From Bolinopsis microptera (taxonomy: Eukaryota > Ctenophora > Tentaculata > Lobata > Bolinopsidae): a DNA stretch of 62,000 nt. The stretch covers positions 17,533,419 through 17,595,418 of the forward strand of contig NC_087076.1 of the NCBI RefSeq assembly GCF_026151205.1, given 5' to 3'. Positions 13,366 to 27,202 of the stretch are shown piece after piece. The notes under the pieces were generated by a model. It was not told the origin of the DNA and did no database searches. It was given only the letters and a program-made list of their open reading frames with translations. The translations under genes were made by a program, and so were the position numbers. Positions within the stretch are counted from its first letter, which is position 1. The number at the start of each line of letters is the position of its first letter.

Positions 13366-13857
13366 ACCCCCACAAAAAAGTATAGTAAGATAAACAGAAT
13401 GTAATCTTATTATCTTCATCAAACCACTTAACTTTCTGAAATGCATCCCCATAAATTTCCAATTGTTTTTTGTGTACATATAAAGTCCAAATTTCTTATC
13501 TGGGGGATTCTTACCAGCGCTCCTATGAAGATGAAAATATATAGACTCCCAGTATGGAATTCGAGTTACTCGCTCATTAAGCTGTGACAAAGAAGTCCAT
13601 GAATACCTTATCGTTCCGTAGTTATAATACAATAATACCTTGGCTTTTGAGTGCCTCGGCGATAATGCCCGACGTTTTAGCGGAGGGCGAGCACGAAACT
13701 TAGCCAAGGTATTATTTGTCATAATTTTTTCCGGTTCTGATTGGAAGATGTGTAATGTGATCCGTGCGCATGATACAATATAGTGTGTAATATATAGTAC
13801 GCCACTGTTATTTGTTTTCCGCCAGCCAGTCTGACGTGACTCGCAGTCTGTCCTCAT
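13366..13857 (-). other. Open frame upstream of the LINE remnant, unrecognised
   Basis: An open stretch contiguous with the LINE remnant on the minus strand, from an ATG at 13857. Its composition is mixed and no reverse-transcriptase finger motifs are visible, so it may be unrelated sequence next to the truncated LINE. Confidence 0.25.
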
Positions 13858-15235
13858 AATACTCTTGCAACCCTTGCGGGAAATTATCGGTTACCAGTGT
13901 CCACGACTTTTCGGGGAAATAATTCTCGGAAAATATTATAATCTGTACATTTCTACAGAATTCGACCACATCCGATCATCTGCATTCCTGTCCAGAATCT
14001 AGACTAATGGTGTTCCATTCTGGACTGATTAATGCAACAAATCTAACTTCTCAGCAATGTGATAACTGAAACCAACATAACTGTTTAACTCACTCCTATT
14101 CGAAAACTACTAGTCACTAGTGAGAAAACTAGCCCTTCGATTAATGCGAGTTAACAGTAATGGCCGCTATTAAGGACCGTTTGGAAACCATAGATAATTA
14201 CCAATTATCCCATAGACGAATTATTACAATGCTGTTTATTGTATCGTTTATCATAATTTATAACGTTTATTATAACGTTCAAGATTCAAGGTCAACATTA
14301 AATGAGATCTACGATTTTTACTGGTAATATTAACAAAGAAAGCTGCAGTAAATGAGGTCACCTGGCAGCTGAACTGCTGCCGAGGAGAATCTAGGTAAGA
14401 AAAGAGAGGAACTGAGGTACAACGTCAGAGAGCAGGTTCTATAATGCCGAGTCGGTTAATACCGAGGAGTATTGATGATAAGGGAGTAAATTAGAAGACG
14501 GCGCCATTTCAAATGTGATGACAGTACTAGCCTACTAAAAGTGGGATGAAAAACTTTAGCTATATTTAATTTTTAAATGAACAAAAAAGAAGAAAGCCAT
14601 ATTGGAAGACTTTAAAGCCAGGATAAGCCACAATGAAAAGATAAATAGACGGCAATATAATATAAATGACGGCTGTTGTGATTCGTTAGGAACAAGGATC
14701 AGAACAAAACTTGAAGAAAGAGAGAGAGAAAACGAAGGAGACCATTCGGATACGATAATCAAATAACAATACACCGGAACTCAGAATTAGGAAGCCTCGT
14801 TGTCTTTACATGACGTCACAATCTGATCCTGACGACACGAACATAATTCTATCAACTATTTGGAGAAAAGTCTGACGGCTACATGCGGTAAGGAATAGTG
14901 GACACCACGAGTCGGAACGCACGCGGCTTTTCTACTTTTAAAATACACAATACCATACTCGAGAGCATTTACTGGTGGGTTTGCGCATGAACCAGAGGAG
15001 ATTTTACCAAAACGAAAGACTTTCTTAACTTCATTTATAGGGATATAAACTGTACGTAACACTACAAAAGCTACACGCTGCACAGTAAACTATTAGAAAG
15101 CAAGGTGAGTTCATGAGGGCTAACAACGTCAGAGCTCGTAGGAAACTATTGTGAAATAGATGAGTTCAAGATGACTAATGCCATTGTCACACACGCAGGT
15201 ATAATATAATAACAGCCGTATCGTACACTCGCGAA
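13858..15235. other. Non-coding stretch, no recognised feature
   Basis: No credible gene or repeat. A CRE-like palindrome TGACGTCA occurs at about 14811-14818 without a gene nearby to give it meaning. Confidence 0.5.
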
Positions 15236-15640
15236 AGACAAAAGGGGTTGGATATTTAATGTAAAGTAGTTTCCAAAACCCGTCCACTAATGACTATTCA
15301 AGTTTAAACCAAGTTAAAATGCTTCGACATTTCATTTTAAAATATTAACTGTAAAGACAAAAGGGGTTGGATGTTAAATGTAAAGTAGTTTCCAAAACCC
15401 ATCAACTAATGACTATTCAAGTTAGACCAAGTTAAAATGGACCCAGCTTCAACAAGAGTTGAATACTTAATGTAAAGTAGTTTCCAAAACCCATCAACTA
15501 ATGACTATTCAAGTTTAAACCAATTTAAAATGGACCCAGCTTCAACAAGAGTTGAATACTTAATGTAAAGTAGTTTCCAAAACCCGTCCACTAATGACTA
15601 TTCAAGTTTAAACCAAGTTAAAATGGACCCAGCTTCAATT
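15236..15640. repeat. Tandem repeat, four units of 119, 92, 93 and about 93 bp
   Basis: The block taatgtaaagtagtttccaa recurs with the same anchor base at about 15261, 15380, 15472 and 15565, each followed by an actaatgactattcaagtt block. Units 1 and 2 begin agacaaaaggggttggat; units 3 and 4 begin agagttgaata. Units 2-4 share the ending ggacccagcttcaa. The spacing change between units suggests a deletion in the unit followed by re-amplification. Confidence 0.95.
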
Positions 15641-15756
15641 TGTAAATTTCTTACGATATTCTCTGGAGCCGTTAATATATTCTTTAAAAATGAAATGAGG
15701 ATTTTCAAATCTCCGTGGTTCTGCGAATTCATGTTCTTGGGTATAGGACCAAAATA

Positions 15757-16080
15757 CAGTCTCACCTCTCTATACCGGGCCTCTTTATAGTTTTATACGG
15801 ATACCTCGATAAACCGGGCCTCTTCTTTCCCCCAAAAAGTTTAGTTAATTAGCTCGTTTTGTGCAATAAATGTGACTTATCATAGCCCATATAATCGAAT
15901 TTTGTTGTTGATTTGAGTAAATATCGATCTGCATCACAATACGGGTATATAATAATATAAGGCACTATGAAGTTAAACAGGGTATATGAGACGCTTGACA
16001 GGTTATTTTTAATCGGGGTTTTTTCTATACCGTGCACTTTTCGTTTCCCACGAAAGGCCCGGTATAGAGAGGTTCAACTG
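15757..16080. mobile_element. pogo/Tigger-like MITE, 324 bp
   Basis: Terminal inverted repeats of about 26 bp: left end cagtctcacctctctatacc, right end ggtatagagaggttcaactg, flanked on both sides by TA (15755-15756 and 16081-16082). The CAGT(T)GAACCTC-type tip and TA duplication are typical of pogo/Tigger elements. There is no transposase in the interior, so it is non-autonomous. Confidence 0.85.
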
Positions 16081-16082
16081 TA

Positions 16083-17540
16083 TTGTGTGGTTTGAATTAT
16101 TGAAACCTTGAAGGGACGCTCCGTTCGATATATGATCAATGATATAAGACAATAATGAAATGAAATTAGAAAGCTTGTGATTAAATATTGGTGTATTAAC
16201 AATATGTTTCAGTAACGCCCTTTAGTACAGCAATTTTCAAATGTACTCCACCTTGCAAGTTGTCGCAACACTGAGTTGACTTCAATTATAACCGCGATAA
16301 AATGAAAAGTTACAAGATCTTCCTCAGAGTTAGAACTATAAGAAATAAATGCTAACGACAAGCAGGAGTGTTAGGTGAAATCCTAGTAATCGGCAAAGAA
16401 CAGTATGTTATAGTTATACTAATGTTCCCACTAATCTGAGGGCTAAAAATGGCGCTATCGAACACATCGGGGTGGTCATAAACAATAAACATTAAACACC
16501 ATCTGCAGCATCTTTTTGGCTATAAAATTGGTCATTGGCACCACTGAAACACTTCGGTAATGCACCTGCACCCTGCCCCTGATGATAATCAGAGTCACCA
16601 CTTTCATTATTCTACTAAAATTAGCCTATTGGACTATTGTTTATTTGATCGGTTAATAGCAGATTGCGGGTTCTCCGTTGTATTGATGATTGATCTAACA
16701 TCACATTAATATTGTTTTTATTGTGGTCGGTTTAGTCCAAATCAGGAAATACTGCACATGAGTTGGGACGAGGCATAACGATTGGTAGGCGCACTGGTTG
16801 TCATAACGGCAACTTTCTCCCTTTCATCAAATGGTTAAAATTTTCCGTTTATATCTATGAAAATATTCGATTATCAAATCTCTAATTGGCCTTTTCAATC
16901 AAATTTTCGCAGTAATGCTGTCTATATTTACATTATTTTTACGATCCAGTATTGCTATGGGTACGGGCATTTATTCCCACTGTCATAAAATTTTAAACAT
17001 AATGACTTGTGATATTGCAGGTACGAGCGCCAGTTTTAAATTTCAGCGGTTTTAAGTAAGTAACCAAGCTAATATCAACACTCAACATTGCGTTATAAGA
17101 TGTAAGACGTAAGTAAAACGTAAAACCTAAATTTTTTCAACTTTTTTTTAAATTAAATACTTTTCAAATTTTACAGAGTACAGCAATAGATGAATATAAA
17201 ATAGAATCGTTCAAAATATCGCCCCCATCTGTAAAATATGATGGGCACCCAAACACGGTAAACACATAGTGAACTATGTCCGCAGTAACTTGGACCCATT
17301 ACATCGAATTAATCTAAATCCAAAAATTTATGAAAAACTATTTAATAACAAACAAATCCATGGTGAATAACTGTGGATATAGAGTCAAAATTGGTATTTC
17401 AATACGTCAAATACGTCAAATTCCAGATACATTAGATACAGGTCTGAAATGGTCATTAATGTGTGAGAAGGTGTGCGGGTGAAGTGTGATATGATGTTGA
17501 AAGTATAAGAAGGTAGATTTAAAAAAATCAATAAAACAAA
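16083..17540. other. Non-coding stretch, no recognised feature
   Basis: AT-rich with no credible gene, terminus or repeat. Confidence 0.5.
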
Positions 17541-17573
17541 AATAATAATAATATGGGGAGCAAAGAGACTAGG

Positions 17574-17759
17574 CTAGACTGTTGTTTCACTATCCAATAA
17601 ACATTTCCATAGATGCTTAGTGACCTCAGCTTTGAAAAGACTAGTAGACACAATCTGTCTTACCTGTAAAGGGAGTCCATTCCACAGTATATGGGTTCTG
17701 TAGAAAAATGATTTTGCCAGTGGGCTATTTAAGGTACATGTGGTAAATATTATAAACAC
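17574..17759 (-). mobile_element. LINE 3'-end scrap
   Basis: The minus strand encodes NSPLAKSFFYRTHILWNGLP followed by EVTKHLW, resembling the extreme C-terminus of CR1-like LINE polyproteins ('..SFF.R....WN.LP......FK..L...L'). It ends at a stop at 17574; (A/T)-rich simple sequence (aataataataat) follows at about 17540, as often seen at LINE 3' ends. Confidence 0.6.
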
Positions 17760-17813
17760 AAGACCTTGTACATATTTGTTTCTTAGTTCTTAGTTCTTAC
17801 CTATTATAATATA

Positions 17814-18083
17814 ATGCTTGGGAATCAAGCAGTTATTCCATCAAACATAGAGCAGGTTCAGCAGCACCTAAATTCAAAATTGTGGAATGCAATCCCCTAC
17901 CATCTGAATATCATTCAAGATCTCGAGCACTTCAAAGTTAAGCTCACCAAGTTCATGGTGTGTCTCCCTGATAAACCGCCGATCAGGGGATACACTCCTC
18001 AAAATACGAACTCTCTGCTGTGCTGGCGCAATGAGCGAGACTTTACTTCGCTGTGGGGTGTTGGTAACACCGTCAAGTCTTGA
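17814..18083 (+). mobile_element. Probable LINE 3'-end scrap
   Basis: The plus strand encodes LNSKLWNAIPYHLNIIQDLE followed by HFKVKLTKFM, the same 'LWN.LP......FK..L..F' theme as the fragment at 17574-17759, in the opposite orientation. The two scraps are head to head, 55 bp apart. The C-terminal half (TPQNTNSLLCWRNERDFTSL) is unassigned. Less certain than its neighbour. Confidence 0.45.
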
Positions 18084-21000
18084 CGAAACTCAACATAAGT
18101 CACAATCACATAGGTAGGTAGAGAGCCCAACAGTGCAATTTATTAATGAAAACTTTTCCGAATAAGGACAATTTCTTTGGAATTTCAGGTACTGATAACT
18201 GACGAAATGTGGCCGAACCGTCTCACGTGGCAGGTAAAACACAACTCTCATTACTATCCCGCTCTAATTATCGATGCAAGGTAAATATATAGTTTATTCT
18301 TACGGAGCACGTGGTCACATACATAGAATATGCAATCAAGGTTTATAGCCACGCCGCCCAGCACATTTACTAAGGTAATTCAGAGACCTCAAGCGGCCCA
18401 GTAATATCTCATTAATAACGTATTAATTGCATTATACGACAGTAGTATGTGTATACAGCGTTTAAAAAAGTTCGTTAGATTAACACCATTGTTTAGCTTA
18501 ATGTGTAACTTGCAATTTAAATGCCTTCGAAATAAACCTTATTCAGACCACATATAACTTATAAAATATTATGTTCTCCGCGTAATTTAGATATCATAAC
18601 TTTAAAAGGGGATTATTTACGTCAATCATTTATTTGAGTATTTTAAAATTACCTGATTGACATTAACCGTTGACAAAACCTTGTATCGCGAGGGACGAAA
18701 ATGTTAAAAACATTTCGAACAAAATTCCATACGTTTCCGATATGTTTGACGCCAGGAAATCATCAAAATTCAAAGACGCGAAAATTCAAAGACGCGAAGA
18801 TTTCAAAACTTCACAAAAATGGAAACATTTTCGAATTTTTGGACAAATCAAAAAGTGCAACATTTTTGGGAATATGTGTAGTGCAAATGATCCCTAAACG
18901 ATACATCCCATATTTTCTTATTTGTAACTGTAAGGAAGTCGTACATATGCAACATCATTAGGATAATGATGAATTACCATTTCTTTGAACGCAGAAAACA
19001 GCAATATGCGATTTAAACCACTCTATCTATAATTGCCATGGAGTTTGAAAACAGAAACTTCATGGCAATCATAAATGGAGTGGGAACTGGGGATACAAGG
19101 GGGGGGGGGGTAAAAAAGGGGGGGGGGGGGTACCCGGTACAAGGCTGTGTGACCTTCACTATTATAGCTGCCTCGTATTTCACAAACAGAAACATGAATT
19201 ATTCAATATTCAAACCAAGCGAAAGTCATTACGATGCTAAAGTAGTGTCTACCCTAATTATCTGCAGACAAGAAGCAACTCATGGTTCATTATTGCGAGG
19301 TAATAATTTAAGCCAGGATAATGACCTTCGAGCGAACTTATCAAAGACAGGCCACAGCCGTGTTATGCCCATTAATGAGTAAATGAACTGGGCTACAATT
19401 CATTGTAGAGGCTCAGAAGTGTTTAAGTTTTAAAAAATATTATTAATTATTGAAGTTTAGTAATGGTTAAGTCTCCTTTAAACCATTATTCATTCTGATT
19501 AGAAGGTGTAATTATAAAGGTTCGTTTAAACAATGTTACATTTTGGTGTCCCGTGAATTAATAATTCAAACTTAGCCGGCTACCAAGCCATCTAATGTGC
19601 CATCATTGATGGAGAAGCCAAGCAAACAATAGCTGGAGCAGTTAGAGCTGCGAGGTTACACGTGATACTACAGCGATATCAAGCAATTTCCATCGATTAT
19701 TTACATAAAATGTGGTTTTCAGCTGGTAGACGCAGGATGATATATCAAAGAACAGCTAACAACCTAGAGATAGCTGAGATAGCTGAGATAGCTGAGATAG
19801 CCTTTCAACACTAATAAAACAAAAGCTTGTGCATTAACTTGTTTAGTCGTATTTGTAGCAGACCATTAGTGTTTTACACTCACTAATTGTCCATCCATTA
19901 GTCGTGTTAAACATCACATTTTTCCCGCTGATTCGAAGTGTTTTTTCCTTTCTCTCTCTCTCTCTGATTAAAAAATTTATTATCATTCCAAAAATGGTCA
20001 GTCCTCAAAAGCAAACGAAAAAAACCGGTAAATGAAACGATAAATTTGCTAAGAGGCTCAGCAATAGTCTGAGCTAAATATCGAGACCTTTCCTTGGGGG
20101 TTTCCTGAGGATGGAAAACGACACTGACTAGTCATTAGTCAACCAGCTATTCTGCCAGTCATTAGAAACGTCAAGATCAAGGTGGGAAACCAAAAGAGCT
20201 GTGATAAAAAGAACAAGTCTATACGTTTCCAGGGGAAATTCACCAATCTCATTCTGGGTTTTACCCGGAATGAGCGTTTCTTTTTCTTGGGCTCTGCATT
20301 CCAGACTGACTAATGACCCTCGCAAAAGAATAGTTAAAATGTTCTGCGCTTTTAAAGTCATGTTCACGCATTTTTGAATAATATTAACATATTAAAGTAA
20401 TAATTCTGTTTCGCTTGTCTAAGAAAACTTGGTCGGCATAATACAAGTTTCGATATAAGGATGTGGTTATTGCAGCACTATAATGTGAACTTAACATCAG
20501 CAAGACGAACCTGAATACAGCCAATCCAGCTTCAGACTCTTAGTCTTAATGAACCTTATGATTTAAATATCATATCGCTAATCCGCAACGTTCAAGTAAA
20601 GGAATCCCACATTCCTAGGCTGATGACGCAAGCACACGTAAATAACGTCAATACACTCGGCAGGGACTACTATTGTTAATGTCAAAGCAGGCATCTATTA
20701 TGACAAAGAAAAGACGACCTCGTAGCCTCGAGGACTCACGCGAATTGTGTACGAAATAAAAATTCAAAAGGCAAACATTAATAAAATAATAACACGCATT
20801 AGCAAGCCTCAGGCTACTACATTACTTGATACTGATATAATTTCATCGTAACTGAAACGCATTCCGAGATTTAGCAAAGGGGGACACAAACATATATTTT
20901 AATTTGATCTGTCTGAGCAAGCCGCACAACTGAGCTGCGATTTGACGAGGTTAACTAGTCATATACAGTCGGCAATGATAACTAGGCACAATCTCGAACC

Positions 21001-23880
21001 TATCATACCAGAAGCTGGAAAGTGGGTGTTTGCTACAAAGTAGAGAACTAGTAAAACCAAGCATATGCAACTTGGACTATCTACCTGCAATGTTGAATGT
21101 GCTGAACGGTGTGGTTAAATAACTATAAATATGGAGTTAAGAAAATGAGCGAAGGTGACGTTTGAGGATATCAGGATATGTTAGGACACTCCCAACTTGC
21201 GTTTTCTGTCTAGGCTTTTTGATGCTCAAACATGAGTATTTAATATTTGAAACCATTTAGAAACTGTCGAGCCGAATTAGGAGATTCAATACAAACGGAA
21301 AGAAATGTCTCCTATCCTCACGTGTGGACCGCTCTGATGAAAAATGAACAGTTTAGCAAAGTGGGTGCATTAAAATTGGTTTTGCCCGAAGGTCATTAAT
21401 CATTATGAGAACGATATACGTTATGTTAAAGCCGGCCATATTATCTTATTGAAAATTCTACGCACGATACATTAGTGGCTCAACATCTTATACAAAATTG
21501 GTGAAGTATACCGCTATATTGATTAGACTGTCAAATAAATCGTTCATGCCCAGACTGCGTGAGGACATTGTATTACAGGGTATGCAACGAGATAATACTG
21601 GGTCAACATCTTTATCTGGTTATCTCGGTAATTTGGTACCGTTAAATATACTATTTATCAAAAGCAATAGTAATTCTATTATAACTGCATACAAATATAA
21701 CTTATAAGCCATACCTACATCATTTCAAAGAGTAAAGCTTATAATACGCAGAAACAGATGATATGGAGACTGAGTTATGCAGATTCGTATCATGCCCTTG
21801 GAATGCTATAGTTATTAATTATCTAGTCATGGAATCTAAATTCTAAACAAAACCATTATGAGGAGAGAGCATTCCCCTGATAACAAGATAACAAAAACAA
21901 AAGTATGTATTTCTCAGGGCGTAGGCACAGTACTGTGATGATATATTTTGGACCGATAATGCAAACCCTGTTATATTTCAGTGTATTTAGTTTTATGTTT
22001 GCTTAAGGTGTTCAGTGGGTCTGTAGATACATAAATGATACAATAGTTTGTTGGTAATAAAAGCTTCCAAAAATCATTGAGTTAATCGTCGTCAGCTGTC
22101 AACATACCACAACTACTCGAAGGGGGGCAAGGAACTAAAAACAAAAGATTGAAGTGACTATAAACTTCCAGTTTAACGTTCAGTACTGGACATTTTTTCG
22201 CATGGAACATTTTAGAAAAGGACTAATCTACTTGTATCATGGTCATACAACCTGGACCCTAATTATATTTCTCCAGATCCAGTATCTACTCAGATACTGG
22301 TCGCCAGATTACAAGCGTGTAATGAATTCTCAATAACTTATTAAATAAATCTTGATCAATATTCTAGCCTCCAAGAGTACTCTATAAGCAATAAGCATGG
22401 TATTTCTAATCGGCACTATCTTTTCAGTGAAGCAGTTGCATATAGTCGCTGAAGTCATCGCATGAACAACCGTGCGCGGCGCAGACTTGTTTCACTCGAT
22501 GTGAAAGATAACTTTCTATGGTAAAATGTCGCATGGCGCTAGCTCCAAGCGATGTCTTTAAGTAAGACTGTGCGATGAGACAGGACTCTAAAAAACATTC
22601 ATATTGAATTTCTCTATAGAGAAGGCAAACACAGAAGTGTTACGCTTCATCCCTCGACCCTCATATCTACAAATGCATGCAAATCAATATTCTAGCCTGG
22701 TCAAAGTAGAAGTTTCTTAACATATCGGTGAAAAATCAGTCAAAATATTAAATTCGGTAAATGTGCAGGTCATTTTGCTAATCAAGCGTACGTTACGCTA
22801 TTTGAGATTAAAACGTGTTTCTTGTAGTCGTGTACGAAGAAAGTGCAATTATTTTGAATAAAACTGAATAGGAAAGTTAACTTAGAAGCCTTATCCATAT
22901 CGTATGTGCTGGTCCTTTCCTCATAAATTTTAAGCTCCTGCTACTCTGGGAGTTGACTCTGTTTAATTCACTTTCTAGACACAAGCAAAGCTCTGTAGGT
23001 TTAGAACTTACTCTCGCCGCTCAAAGCTGCTCCTTGCACACTAGTCACGTAAACAGAGATTTTAAACTCCAACCAAGTGCGAAATCTTTAATCGATATGC
23101 AAATCGATTAGCGAAGAGATGAGTGGATTTAAACAATAAGTGCATTTAAACAATCGAAAAGATCAAAAGGTGAATTATAAAGAATCAGTGGGTGGGCCAG
23201 TCACTGGCCCGACGCCCAAAGTCGAAATATTTTAAACAATCAAGAAACTATGCACGTTTAACATATGTCTGGAGCTACATGTTACAACAAGTCAGGAGCC
23301 CACACTGGTCTGCATCTAGGTAGCAGTATTTTGATAGTATAGAAATATGTTACTTTATGGCTGCTGCATCTGTCGGGCGTTGTTTACATTTTCTACATTT
23401 TACAAACACCAATGTAAACAGCAAATCGGGTGGCGATAATTTGACATGAGCTGCGGTGGTGTTGAAAGTAGGTGTTGTATGTGTGTTCTCACCCGTGACC
23501 AACAGTTCGCTATTAAATGTATTAAATGTGGGTGTTACGTGTAAGAGAATACATAACAAGTTACGAATGTGGTTTTCGTGCAGAAAATACGATTGATTAT
23601 ACAATGAATTATGATAATAACGCAACGACATTAGCGTGCAGTTTGTCTCTAAGCCACGTTTTGGAAACCTTGCAGTCATTCCATCAGCATGCAGACACAG
23701 TTCAGCAGCAAATCAGTCACTGTAATAATAATTCGTGTGCAGTCATAGGCCCAACATTGTTGAATGCAATGCATTACAAACTGATTATTCAAGCTTCTTT
23801 CGGTTCAAACTTCAAACTATTGTGAGAAATGCTCTGCACTGAGCAGTGAGCATCCAAGTTTATCTTGACCTGATCCACGA
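18084..23880. other. Long gene-poor stretch with minor simple repeats
   Basis: No credible coding exon was found. Contents noted: oligo-G runs at about 19099-19130, a 9-bp tandem (gagatagct, about four units) at 19766-19800, and otherwise unique AT-rich sequence. Short frames at 18670-18961 and 23350-23825 have no recognisable family and no good splice context. Confidence 0.5.
19766..19800. repeat. 9-bp tandem repeat (tagctgaga)n
   Basis: About four units of tagctgaga. Confidence 0.85.
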
Positions 23881-23898
23881 GGAGTGTAATTACAGTTA

Positions 23899-24005
23899 CA
23901 CAGATGAATCAAATTATACAGTTTTCTAATCACTCAGATGAATCAAATTATACAATTTGCTAATCACTCGAATGACTCAAATTATATAATAAGATAATCA
24001 CTTTA
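23899..24005. repeat. Tandem repeat, about three diverged units of roughly 40 bp
   Basis: The unit contains agatgaatcaaattatac followed by ctaatcact and recurs three times with increasing divergence (gaatgactcaaattatataa in the last). Confidence 0.8.
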
Positions 24006-25520
24006 ATACTCAGAATATTTAAGCGTTTGATTCTGCAAGACAAAGGACAGCATGGGCTTTTAAAAGAATAGAAATGTTGATATCTCCTTTATCATCCAAA
24101 GAAAAGTATGGTGAAAACATATCTTTACAACGCAATCACAGGGATTGCAACCAATCAATGAACAAAACTACCGGAATCTACTCTCATCACTAACTTTTAT
24201 TGTGCATAAGCGGAGTTTTAATCAATATTAAAATGTTTTATAAAACGAAATGCAACCTTTCACCGTGGTAAATAGTTTACAGTCGGCAGCCTGATTTTAC
24301 TACATTGACGGAGGGCACAATCCCCTTCAAAACAGAGATATTTGTACATGAAACATTCCAAAAGAGCTGTAGTGAGGATGAAATAGGAGTTGCAAATATA
24401 ATATTATCAACGCAAAAAGGAACAGTTAAAACGCCCAGACCAAATTTAGAAAGTATATTGCTGCCTGTAAGTTATGCTTTCTGTTTCTTCGAACCATCAA
24501 AAAGGGGTCTGTAGATGTCGTCAAATGATTAAAAATATTGCGTTTCAAGCCATACAACTTCTAATTATAGCAAGAAAAATGAAAATAACACTCGTACATA
24601 TATTTACTGAGACAATTTACAATGGATATACGGAAACACACACGTCATGTATCTGTCTATATAAGTGCACATGTAAAGTGTAGCTTCGTTATTATGGATG
24701 TTTATCAGACTAGATATAAATTGGACGGTCGTTCATTACAACTATTTTACACTGCTTGCGAAGAGGTTTCATTAATCACTGGATAGCAAGCATGCCACTG
24801 GCGGTGTTTACTGTTTATAATTGCATCTCCGCGCAGTTTCGAGTAAACCATTTTATATGGTTATTTATTTTGCTGGGGTACAGACCTAGAATGTTTATAT
24901 TTTCAGTAAAAGAATCAAATTGAACTTGAAATAAAATCACGATGAGGATCAGGCCTCTCATCGGCCTATAAATCCAATAAAGAAAGTGATGCAAAGTCAA
25001 TAAACGAAGGCCACTAATGACCGCAACAATTAGCATTACGTTTTAAACTGTAGCGCGTTTGGTTTAATAATGTCGTCACTTAGAGCAACATCAATAACAC
25101 CGAGCACTTAAGTGAGCACACGTGTTAACATTACACTCAAAGCAAAGGAGATGTTCCTCGCACAACGAGGAAATTGCAACTAATTACCAAATCTCCGTTG
25201 TTTTCGAAGTTTCTTAATTTCCCCCAGTGATACATCTCAAGAGCTTGTGTCAGAACAACACAGATTAATGAGTGTGACAATGAAGGTTAAAAACAGCTAG
25301 CGACACGGAACGTGTTGAAATTAAACGGCAATATCTTTAATACTATCGGGAAAGTGCTGAGTAGGCCACAAATTTAGCATTTTTTTAACCAACTTTAAAC
25401 TTTACCATGAGACTCTATTTCTTTTATGCAGTGATAGGCAATGACAAGCACGTGTAACAATGTGTCATCTATTGCTTCTGAGCTGGGGGTCTGTAATCTC
25501 GAACAAAATCTCAACAATTC

Positions 25521-25598
25521 ATGGTATAGAAATGGTATAGAAATTGTATAGAAATGGTATAGAAATGGTATAGAAATGGTATAGAAATGGTATCGAAA
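25521..25598. repeat. 11-bp minisatellite (tagaaatggta)n, about 7 units
   Basis: Perfect 11-bp period with single-base variants (aaattgta once). Because 11 is not a multiple of 3, it is read in rotating frames, giving Tyr/Phe-rich spurious frames on the minus strand. Confidence 0.95.
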
Positions 25599-25658
25599 TG
25601 ACACGTATCCAGGATCTTTACACGAGCCTTTAGGGGGCGGATCCTTGTTGTAGTTGTG

Positions 25659-25788
25659 TAATTAGCCACACTAATTAGCAGCAATGTAATTAGCCACACT
25701 CTAATTAGCCACACTCTAATTAGCCACACTCTAATTAGCCACACTGTAATTAGCCACACTGTAATTAGCCACACTCTAATTAGCAGCA
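25659..25788. repeat. 15-bp minisatellite (taattagccacactc)n, about 8 units
   Basis: Repeats of (g/c)taattagccacact. The array begins and ends with a variant ctaattagcagcaatg, so the same variant brackets the array. Confidence 0.95.
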
Positions 25789-26032
25789 ATGTTCACACAT
25801 CAACAGGTATGAGGGACAACTGACCGCCGAGATAAACATTTTTAAAGATGTTAAAGGCAAGCCTACAGAGTACAGACAACAGAGTTTTACACAACAAACA
25901 GCTCAGCTCAAGCTTGCAAACCAAGAGCTAGAGTGGTAGGATATGTGGCACTTAGTAAGAAGAAGGAGATTGGTAAAATATATAAAGAGAGTGAAAGGAG
26001 GAGAGAAAGGAACTAAGTTTACCGTCCTCTCA

Positions 26033-26512
26033 CAATAACAGTACAATAACAGTACAATAACAGTACAATAACAGTACAATAACAGTACAATAACAGTACA
26101 ATAACAGTACAATAGCAGTACAATAACAGTACAATAACAGTACAATAACAGTACAATTACAGTACAATTACAGTACAATTACAGTACAATTACAGTACAA
26201 TAACAGTACAATAACAGTACAATAACAGTACAATAACAGTACAATAACAGTACAATAACAGTACAATAACAGTACAATAACAGTACAATAACAGTACAAT
26301 TACAGTACAATTACAGTACAATAACAGTACAATAACAGTACAATAACAGTACAATAACAGTACAATAACAGTACAATAACAGTACAATAACAGTACAATA
26401 ACAGTACAATAACAGTACAATAACAGTACAATTACAGTACAATTACAGTACAATAACAGTACAATAACAGTACAATAACAGTACAATAACAGTACAATAA
26501 CATTAAAGTAAC
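26033..26512. repeat. 11-bp minisatellite (cagtacaataa)n, about 43 units, 480 bp
   Basis: Long array of cagtacaataa with clustered variant units: cagtacaatta appears in runs of four near 26155-26195 and two near 26295-26315 and 26425-26445, and one unit has cagtacaatag. The clustering indicates expansion by unequal exchange or slippage of unit blocks. The large Cys/Tyr/Leu frames on the minus strand are artefacts. Confidence 0.97.
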
Positions 26513-27202
26513 TATTTTCCGTCACAACAAACAATGACCACTCTATTTTAGACTCATCTAGTACAATTCCCTGGGATTTTTTCTTCTCAGTGCGAAATCA
26601 TGGCAACTGTACTGGCAAGTACTGGCACTGTACTGACAAGTACTGACTGTCGTTATGATCTTTCAAAGGAACCGATGCTAAGCTAATGACTAAATGACTG
26701 TAAGCAATGGTTCGCACCGTACCGTTATCTGTATATTAATATAAGTACTTTTATTATTATACTATAGAAATTTAAGTCATAGCCATATCATCACATTACT
26801 TTATAAAATTCTTTGAAACTGTGCTACACTCTTTATGAGTTTATGGTACTAATCAAATACATGATATTTACTCCCTAGGACTAGACTATACCTTTTTCAA
26901 TCAAGTGAAAAAGTTAAGTCTACAAAATCGAAAGACACTAACATCTACTATTATCACGGTGTGTGCTGTTGTTCTACTCGGAAAGTAATATTCCCTCTTA
27001 ATGAGCTCGAACAACTTTAAGTTTATCAGAGCTTAATCCCATTTATCAAGTGTATCACGTGACTAAAATGCAGCTATTTGATTGGTGTTGCGGAGGCAAG
27101 CAGACTGGTTAAAGACTACAGCTTGTCATCACGACGGTCATGGTGTGAGCTAACTCCCTGGAACAGGACTGTGTGTAGACAGAAGATATCCAAATAAGGC
27201 AA

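Noticed and set aside
14806-14822. CRE-like TGACGTCA site as a promoter element
   Set aside because: An isolated 8-bp palindrome with no gene nearby.
25903-26534. Large Cys/Tyr/Leu frames on the minus strand
   Set aside because: They are produced by the 11-bp minisatellite, whose period rotates through all frames.
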